DNA of 11,049 nucleotides from Verrucomicrobiota bacterium (GTDB taxonomy: Bacteria > Verrucomicrobiota > Verrucomicrobiia > Limisphaerales > JACRJZ01), in assembly GCA_022711695.1 (NCBI GenBank), contig JAKLEJ010000078.1, positions 1 through 11,049 on the forward strand, given 5' to 3'. Shown here piece after piece: positions 1 to 5,266 of the stretch. The notes below the pieces were generated by a model. It saw nothing but the letters and a program-made list of their open reading frames with translations. It made no database searches and was not told the origin of the DNA. Each line of letters opens with the position of its first letter. The first letter of the stretch is position 1. A program made the position numbers and the translations under genes.

Positions 1-305
1 TGGGACATGCGATCAATGTGCACGGCGCGAAGTGGCCCGAGCATTTCGAGCGCCTCAAGAGCCACGTGAAGGTGGCCTATGTGAAGGATGTCGTCCCAGG
101 CCGGGGCTTCGTCCGGTTTGGCCAGGGCGAGTTCAGCCGCACGGATTGGTTCACGCGGCTCAAGGCCCTCAATTACCAGGCGCCTTTCTCGATCCACATC
201 GAGTTTGACTGGTCGGGCCCCGACAAGAAGCGAACGCGGCCGGCCCTGGTGGCCGCGCTGCGCGAGTGCGCGAACGAGCTCCGGCAATGGGTGGCCAAGG
301 CGTGA
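1..305 (+). CDS. Sugar phosphate isomerase/epimerase-like TIM-barrel protein, 3' fragment
   Basis: The gene is cut by the left edge of the window. The first complete codon is at position 3, and about 100 C-terminal residues are visible up to the TGA at 303-305. The frame is open to the edge, so the GTG at 18 is only an internal codon. The fragment reads as the last strands and helix of a xylose-isomerase-like TIM barrel (AP endonuclease 2 superfamily). It has a Lys-rich strand (VKVAYVKDVV), a short loop ending in the FGQGEF motif, a second strand ending in HIEFDW, and a C-terminal Arg/Glu-rich helix. FGQGE-F and HIE strands are common in sugar-phosphate isomerases/epimerases and inosose-dehydratase-like proteins of this group. 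Substrate and exact reaction cannot be read from this end. The next gene starts 11 bases after the stop, which suggests one transcript and a role in sugar catabolism. Confidence 0.75.
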   Translation, partial: GHAINVHGAKWPEHFERLKSHVKVAYVKDVVPGRGFVRFGQGEFSRTDWFTRLKALNYQAPFSIHIEFDWSGPDKKRTRPALVAALRECANELRQWVAKA

Positions 306-316
306 AAGGAAAGAGG

Positions 317-2008
317 ATGAAGCCTCTTCTGTGGTTTACGGCCGCCGCGCTGGCGGCATTGGCATGGGCGAAGCCTGTCCGGGCGGCAGAGAACCTGGAC
401 CGGGGCGTCGTGGCTGTGGCCCAGCCGGGCGGGGGCGTTTACGTGGGCTGGCGGCTGCTGGCGTCGGACCCGGCGGACGTCCGTTTTCATGTGGCGCGGG
501 CCGCGGCGGAGGCGGGCCCCTGGGAAACGCTCACGCCGGAGCCGCTCAAGGACGGCTGCAACTACATGGACACGACGTCCGGAGACCGGCGCTGCTTCTA
601 CCGGATCGAGCCGATGGCCGCCGCCGGGGCTCTGCGCGTCTCCCGGCCCGTTCCCGCCATCCTCCAGCCCGGAGCGTATGTGTCGCTGCGGCTGCGCGAG
701 AAGGTCCGCGCCCAGAAGGTGGGCCTGGCGGACCTGGACGGCGACGGCCGGCTGGACTACGTGGTCAAACACCCGGATTTCAACACCGATCCCTATCAGC
801 AACCGGGCTACTGGAAGAAGAGCACCGACACTTACAAGATCGAGGCCTACCGGCACGACGGGGCGTTCCTGTGGCGCTACGACATGGGGTGGGCGATCGA
901 GGAGGGCATCTGGTATTCGCCGGTCGTGGTGTATGACCTGGATGGCGATGGCCGGGCGGAAGTGTTCTGCAAAGGCGGCGAAGGCGATCCGCGCGAGCCC
1001 GCCGGGCACGTGCGAAGCGGGCCCGAATACCTGGTCATGATCGATGGCCAGACCGGCCAGGTGAAACGGCGGCTGCCCTGGCCGGATCGCGAGGGCTTCG
1101 AGGACTACAACTTCTACTCGCGCAACCTGCTTGGGGTGGCTTACCTGGACGGCCGGAACCCCTTCCTGATTGTCGAACGCGGCACCTACAAAATCATCAA
1201 GCTCCAGGCCTACGACTCGAAGCTGGACCTCAAGTGGTATTGGGAAGCCTCGGGTCCTTACCAGAAGTACCGGGGCCAGGGCATGCATGGCCTGCACGCG
1301 GCCGACGTGGACGAGGACGGGCGCGACGAGCTGGTGATCGGGTCGGCGGTCATCGATGACAACGGCAAGCCCCTGTGGACCACGGGCCTGGGCCACCCGG
1401 ACGGATGCTACGTGGCCGACATTGACCCGGCGCGGCCGGGACTGGAAATCTTCTACGGGATCGAGCCCGGGCGAAAGAGCAACACGGTCTGCCTGGTGGA
1501 AGCCAGGACGGGCGAGCGAATCTGGGGGAGCTCGGAGATCACGGTGCACGTGCATGGGCAGGCGATGGTGGGGGACATCATTGCCGGGGAACCGGGCCTG
1601 GAGTGTTATGCCGGCGAGGCCAAAGGCGGCTCGAACTACTGGCTTTATGCGGCCGGCGGCAAACGCCTGTCGAACGAAAGCCTGGGGGACCTCTCGCCCA
1701 AGGCGATTTACTGGCTGGACGGTTCGACCAAGGTGTATGTCGTCGGAACCGCGCTGTATCGCTGGCCGCGCGAGAAGATCGGCCAGATCGAAGGCCGCAT
1801 CGTGGCCATCGCCGACTGCCTGGGCGACTGGCGCGAGGAAATCGTCACCGCCCTCGAAGGCGAGGTCCGCATCTACACCACCACGGTTCCCACCGGCTCG
1901 CGCCGGGTGTGCCTGATGCAGGATCGGCTTTATCGCACGGACGTGGCCATGCAGACCATGGGCTACTTCTACCCGCCGCAGATTGGGGGCAAGCCCTTGA
2001 ACCGGTGA
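317..2008 (+). CDS. Secreted rhamnogalacturonan lyase-like protein (PL11 type)
   Basis: 563 residues from the ATG at 317. This start is chosen because a purine-rich GGAAAGAGG lies directly upstream and a clear signal peptide follows (residues 1-23, MKPLLWF... with an alanine-rich core and an Ala-Ala cleavage region). The frame remains open upstream to 266, but that part overlaps the previous gene and has no signal-like sequence. Residues 25-112 form a beta-sandwich beginning LDRGVVAV...GGGVYVGWRLLASD, the hallmark N-terminus of PL11 rhamnogalacturonan lyases (YesW/YesX type). The rest is a beta-propeller with calcium-binding loops DLDGDGRLD (139-147), DLDGDGRAE (207-215) and DVDEDGRDE (330-338), and the HGLHAAD, HVHGQAMVGD and near-C-terminal LMQDRLYR segments. 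PL11 enzymes cleave the alpha-1,4 bond between rhamnose and galacturonate in the RG-I backbone by beta-elimination and need calcium. The middle (PGYWKKSTDTYKIEAYRHDG, then EEGIWYSPVVVYD) differs from the Bacillus enzymes as I recall them, so this may be a diverged subfamily with altered specificity. Probably exported to the periplasm or outside. Confidence 0.85.
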   Translation: MKPLLWFTAAALAALAWAKPVRAAENLDRGVVAVAQPGGGVYVGWRLLASDPADVRFHVARAAAEAGPWETLTPEPLKDGCNYMDTTSGDRRCFYRIEPMAAAGALRVSRPVPAILQPGAYVSLRLREKVRAQKVGLADLDGDGRLDYVVKHPDFNTDPYQQPGYWKKSTDTYKIEAYRHDGAFLWRYDMGWAIEEGIWYSPVVVYDLDGDGRAEVFCKGGEGDPREPAGHVRSGPEYLVMIDGQTGQVKRRLPWPDREGFEDYNFYSRNLLGVAYLDGRNPFLIVERGTYKIIKLQAYDSKLDLKWYWEASGPYQKYRGQGMHGLHAADVDEDGRDELVIGSAVIDDNGKPLWTTGLGHPDGCYVADIDPARPGLEIFYGIEPGRKSNTVCLVEARTGERIWGSSEITVHVHGQAMVGDIIAGEPGLECYAGEAKGGSNYWLYAAGGKRLSNESLGDLSPKAIYWLDGSTKVYVVGTALYRWPREKIGQIEGRIVAIADCLGDWREEIVTALEGEVRIYTTTVPTGSRRVCLMQDRLYRTDVAMQTMGYFYPPQIGGKPLNR

Positions 2009-2182
2009 GGGCGGCCGGGCGGCCGAGGGGCACGCGGGAGTTGCGCGGCGGAGCGGAGTGCGCGATACTGCGCCCATGACGTCGCTGCGGCAAAATCGGC
2101 AGGAGTCATCGGCCCGCGCGCGGCAGCGAAGGCGGCCGTCTGAACCCACGGCAAACCCCCAATCGCTCCCAGAAGAACTCGC
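2009..2182. other. Intergenic region with GC-rich hairpin and inverted repeats
   Basis: 174 bases between the lyase and the next gene. Directly after the lyase stop, a tandem GGGCGGCC repeat can fold into a 5-bp all-GC stem (2012-2016 with 2021-2025, 4-base loop) without a following T-run, so it is at best a weak terminator candidate. Further on, TCGCTGC (2082-2088) is complementary to GCAGCGA (2123-2129), and ATGAC (2076-2080) to GTCAT (2105-2109); these pairings cross each other. I see no convincing promoter here. Confidence 0.35.
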
Positions 2183-2971
2183 ATGAAAGGTCTCATCCTC
2201 CCGGCCGGGCTCGCGCTCGGCCTGTGCTTCATCCACGCGGTCAACGGCGCGGCGGCCGAACCGCCGCCCAGCCTGGACCCCTTGCAGGGCAAATGGACCG
2301 TCGCCAAGACGAATCAGGACGGACAGCCCTACTCGCAGGCCATCGAAATCCGCAAGGACAGGCTCTCGTTCGAATTGCGCGACGCCGCAAACGAGGTTCG
2401 TTTCGCGGGGAAGGCGACGATCAAAGCCGAGAAGAGCGGCGCGTTTCTCGCGTTCGTGCTTTCGAACATCGAGGCGGGCCGCTCGACGGAGGATCTGCGG
2501 CCCGTGGAGGAAAGCCGCGCGTTTCTTTACCGGCTCCAGGAGGACCGCCTGTTCGTGGCGTCCAATTTCGACCGGGAGCGGGAAAACGAAAGGCCCCAGG
2601 TGGACGCCTACACCCGGCTCGAAAACCGGGCACAGCCCGCAACAGGAGCGGCGGAGGGAGAGGCGAAACTCCTGGGACTCTGGAAGCTGGAGGTGACGCT
2701 GGGAGACAGCAGCCGCGACTACGAACTGCGCCTCTCGAAAGCCGAAGGCCGGCTGGGCGCGGTGCTGATCAGCCCGCGGAGCGGCGAACGCCGCTGCAAG
2801 TCGGCCGAGTTCAAGGACGGCCAGTTGGTCGTCAAAGTGGAGCGGGAGATCAACGGCAACGCAGCCACGATCGTTTATAAGGCCAGGCTGGACGGCGACA
2901 CCCTCAAAGGGACGGTGGCCGTCGAGGGCGCGGAAGACCAATACAGCGGCCAGGTCAAGGGAACCCGATGA
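2183..2971 (+). CDS. Secreted two-domain protein of unknown function
   Basis: 262 residues, starting at an ATG preceded by a purine stretch (AGAAGAA, weak ribosome site). Residues 1-25 are a signal peptide (MKGLILPAGLALGLCF..., Ala-rich cleavage region). Domain 1 (about 32-148) opens with LDPLQGKWTVAKTNQDG. This resembles the LQG-W-V-DG opening of the small uncharacterised TIGR03067-like/lipocalin-like beta domains common in Planctomycetota and Verrucomicrobiota. Domain 2 (about 160-262) has a second such opening (LLGLWKLEVTLG), then alternating beta strands, and ends in LDGDTLKGTV...QYSGQVKGTR, a pattern of small beta-barrel domains in which a 'gd-LkG' strand precedes a terminal G-R. The two halves are joined by an Ala/Gly/Glu linker (150-161). 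There are no catalytic motifs, and the single Cys left after signal cleavage (205) gives no disulfide pair. Function unknown; position between a pectin lyase and a glycosidase suggests, but does not prove, a role at the cell surface or in glycan binding. Confidence 0.75.
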   Translation: MKGLILPAGLALGLCFIHAVNGAAAEPPPSLDPLQGKWTVAKTNQDGQPYSQAIEIRKDRLSFELRDAANEVRFAGKATIKAEKSGAFLAFVLSNIEAGRSTEDLRPVEESRAFLYRLQEDRLFVASNFDRERENERPQVDAYTRLENRAQPATGAAEGEAKLLGLWKLEVTLGDSSRDYELRLSKAEGRLGAVLISPRSGERRCKSAEFKDGQLVVKVEREINGNAATIVYKARLDGDTLKGTVAVEGAEDQYSGQVKGTR

Positions 2972-2973
2972 CC

Positions 2974-3062
2974 CTGAATCCGCGCGTAAATCGCCCTGTC
3001 AGGTCAACCTCAGGCGTTCTCGAACGCGCAGGAGACTGCGAACGCGTGTGATGCGGATTCAG
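2974..3062. repeat. 89-bp segment bounded by a perfect 10-bp inverted repeat
   Basis: CTGAATCCGC at 2974-2983 and its exact reverse complement GCGGATTCAG at 3053-3062 enclose 69 bases. Inside is a direct repeat of CGAACGCG (3021-3028 and 3039-3046). The segment begins three bases after the stop of the preceding gene. No clear target-site duplication is visible. It could be a long-loop RNA structure at the 3' end of that transcript, a regulator site pair, or the remnant of a small non-autonomous element. Confidence 0.4.
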
Positions 3063-3066
3063 ATGC

Positions 3067-3083
3067 GCCGGCCTCCGGCCGGC
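3067..3083 (+). terminator. GC-rich hairpin, possible terminator without T-run
   Basis: GCCGGCC-TCC-GGCCGGC forms a perfect 7-bp stem with a 3-base loop about 95 bases after the stop of the two-domain secreted protein gene. It is followed by GCAAAGAG rather than a T-run, so intrinsic termination is doubtful. It could act in Rho-dependent termination or 3'-end protection. It lies just right of the 10-bp inverted repeat. Confidence 0.3.
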
Positions 3084-3163
3084 CGCAAAGAGAAACAGCA
3101 TCGATTGGCACGCGACTCGAGGAGCCCCGTCGTTAAAGGGCGGAAAGCGCCAGGCATTCGTTT

Positions 3164-5212
3164 ATGTACGGATTTGGCATATCCCACATGGCATCGGGGG
3201 CGCTGCTGATCGCCTGCCTGCTGGGGGGCCAGGCGGCGGCGGTCTATGGAGCTGAGACATCCCCGGATGCGCCCGGGAGCGGGGAGAGGACGGTCGGGGC
3301 GGCGCCTCGTCGCGCCCCGGAACCCTTGCCGGAGCATCCCGGCAACGTCTTTGTGGAGGGGGAACCGGTTCAGGCGCGCGCGCCTGAGCCGCTGAGGGCA
3401 GGCGCGACGCAATGGCGGCTGCTCGACGACCAACATCACGAGGCGGGCCGGGGCGTTCTGAACCCCGCGGGTTCGGTCCGCGCGGCGCCCATCGAGCTGG
3501 GGGTCCTGGGGGTTGGCTGGTACCGGCTCGAATTCGGCTCGACCAACCAGCCCTGCCAGGCGTGGACCACCCTGGCGGTGCTGAGGCGCTTGCGCGCGCC
3601 TGTCCCCGCGGACTCGCCGGTGGCTGTGGACACCGCGGCCGCCTGGTTTGCGCGGGACGACGCGGCTCAACAGAAGCGGCTGGCGAACCTGGCGGCGCTG
3701 GCCGGCGTGAGCTGGATCCGCGACCGGCTCCGCTGGCGCGATCTCCAGCCGCAAGCCGGGCCGCTCCGCGACGTCCTCACCACCTACGACACCTCGGCCG
3801 AGGCGCATCGGGAGGCCGGCCTCCAAGTGCTGCAAGTGTTTCATGACACCCCGTCGTGGGCCGCGGAGCGCTCTGGCGGCAGCGGCCGGTTTGCGCCGGA
3901 CTTGCGGCATGTCTATGAGCTGGGCCGGGCGCTGGCCGTTCGGTTCAAAGGGCGCGTGGCGGCCTGGGAGCCCTGGAATGAAGCGAATGTCGCCACGTTC
4001 GGCGCCCACACGGTGGACCAGATGTGCTCGTGGCAAAAGGCGGCCTGGCTCGGATTCAAAGCCGGCGATCCGGCGGCGCGGGTGTGCTGGAATCCCACCG
4101 CCGCCGTTCCCACGCCGGCACAGACCGAGGGAGTGCTCGCCAACGAAACCGAAGCCTATTTCGACACCTATAACATTCACACCTACGATTGGGCTCATGG
4201 CTACGCCGAGCTTTGGAAGCCCGCCCGCGCCGCCGCCGCGGGACGGCCGCTCTGGATCACCGAGGCTGACCGCGGCACGCCCCACCTGAAGAATCCGCCC
4301 TGGTATGACCAGGACCCCCGCCTGGAACGTCTCAAGGCCGAGTACATGGCTCAATCGTTCGCCAGCAGCCTCTTCGCCGGCGCCGAGCGCCATTTCCACT
4401 TCGTGCTTGGAAACTACCAGGAACCCAACGGGGTCCAGTTCGGGTTGCTGCGCCTGGACCTCACGCCACGCCCCGCCTATGTGGCCCTGGCCGCCGTGGG
4501 CCGGTGCCTCGCCGGCGCCCGCGTCCTGGGACGCTGGCGTCCTGCCGCGGACATTTCTGTCTATGCATTCCGCGCGCGTCCCGACGGCGTCGAGCGAGAC
4601 GTCCTGGTGGCGTGGGCGGAGAAGGAGGCAGACTGGGACGGCCGCGGTCGGGCCACTGCCCGGTGGACGCTGCCCTCCAACCTAACCCCGCTCGATGTCT
4701 TCGATTACCTTGGCCGGTCGCGAGGCCGGGTGTTTCCGCCCGTTCTGACCTCCGCGCCGCTCTTTGTGTTTCTGCCGGCGGGCCAGGCGCAGTCGCTGCC
4801 GCTGGAGGCGCCCCCCGCCCCCGCCCCGCCGCGCGAGCGCAAGCCCTCACCGGTGGTATTGCAGGCCGTCTCTCCGCGCTCGGCCATCCGGCCAGTGAAG
4901 GACCTTCCCTGGTCGGAGGCTCACGTTTACAGAGCGGGACCAGGCCAGCCGCTGGAGCTGAGCTTGAACATCTACAATTTCGCCACAAACGCCGCCGCGG
5001 GCCGCGTGCGAGTCCTGGCGCAGCCCTCAGGCTGGGAGGCAACCCTGGCGGAAACGCGGTTCACTCTGCGGCCTCTGGATCGGTTTGAAACGACCGGCGT
5101 GCTGCGGATCACGGGCGCGAACCACGCCCGGGATGGCTGGGTGGTCTTGAAGGCGGATTGCGGACCTCACGGCCAGCCGGCGCTCGCTTTTCGAGTGGTC
5201 ACGCCGCCTTGA
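3164..5212 (+). CDS. Secreted clan GH-A glycosidase, family not assigned
   Basis: 682 residues from the ATG at 3164; the ATG at 3188 (residue 9) is an equally good start, and neither has a Shine-Dalgarno sequence. A signal peptide (LLIACLLGGQAAAVYGAE) ends near residue 31. Residues 55-150 look like an Ig-like domain (GNVFVEGEPVQARAPE ... LGVGWYRLEFG). Residues about 165-450 are a TIM barrel with the clan GH-A signature: WEPWNEAN puts Asn272-Glu273 at the acid/base position and LWITEADRG puts Glu367 at the nucleophile position, 94 residues apart. The barrel also has WIRDRLRWRDLQP and VFHDTPSW, and ends GLLRLDLTPRPAYVAL as in GH39/GH5-like enzymes. A short beta domain follows (about 455-545), then a Pro-rich linker (about 549-562), then a C-terminal beta-sandwich (LSLNIYNFATNAAAGRVRV...) like the NEW3/NPCBM-associated domain. 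It should be a retaining glycosidase acting on plant polysaccharide, but family and substrate cannot be named from sequence alone. Convergent with the GH95 gene. Confidence 0.8.
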   Translation: MYGFGISHMASGALLIACLLGGQAAAVYGAETSPDAPGSGERTVGAAPRRAPEPLPEHPGNVFVEGEPVQARAPEPLRAGATQWRLLDDQHHEAGRGVLNPAGSVRAAPIELGVLGVGWYRLEFGSTNQPCQAWTTLAVLRRLRAPVPADSPVAVDTAAAWFARDDAAQQKRLANLAALAGVSWIRDRLRWRDLQPQAGPLRDVLTTYDTSAEAHREAGLQVLQVFHDTPSWAAERSGGSGRFAPDLRHVYELGRALAVRFKGRVAAWEPWNEANVATFGAHTVDQMCSWQKAAWLGFKAGDPAARVCWNPTAAVPTPAQTEGVLANETEAYFDTYNIHTYDWAHGYAELWKPARAAAAGRPLWITEADRGTPHLKNPPWYDQDPRLERLKAEYMAQSFASSLFAGAERHFHFVLGNYQEPNGVQFGLLRLDLTPRPAYVALAAVGRCLAGARVLGRWRPAADISVYAFRARPDGVERDVLVAWAEKEADWDGRGRATARWTLPSNLTPLDVFDYLGRSRGRVFPPVLTSAPLFVFLPAGQAQSLPLEAPPAPAPPRERKPSPVVLQAVSPRSAIRPVKDLPWSEAHVYRAGPGQPLELSLNIYNFATNAAAGRVRVLAQPSGWEATLAETRFTLRPLDRFETTGVLRITGANHARDGWVVLKADCGPHGQPALAFRVVTPP

Positions 5213-5219
5213 GGTTAGC

Positions 5220-5235
5220 CGGGGCGGAGCCCCCG
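5220..5235. terminator. Hairpin between convergent genes, possible bidirectional terminator
   Basis: The 54-base gap between the GH-A and GH95 stop codons contains a G4/C5 hairpin: GGGGC (5221-5225) pairs with GCCCC (5229-5233), or CGGGG (5220-5224) with CCCCG (5231-5235). There is no T-run on either strand. Position between convergent genes is the main support for a terminator role. Confidence 0.3.
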
Positions 5236-5266
5236 CATCCGTCCCAGCGCGCCTCGGGTCCGGGGC

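Noticed and set aside
266..316. 17-codon N-terminal extension of the PL11 lyase
   Set aside because: It overlaps the end of the preceding gene and would place 17 hydrophilic residues in front of a clear signal peptide. The ATG at 317 has a ribosome-binding sequence.
173..2941. 922-codon open frame on the minus strand
   Set aside because: It lies antisense across the PL11 lyase, the intergenic gap and the unknown secreted gene. The translation is rich in Arg, Pro, Gly and His and has no recognisable domain. Long stop-free antisense frames are expected in GC-rich coding DNA, where TTA, CTA and TCA codons are avoided on the sense strand.
3059..4399. 446-codon open frame on the minus strand
   Set aside because: Antisense to the GH-A glycosidase and its upstream region. 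The sense frame has conserved NE and TE motifs; this one has none.
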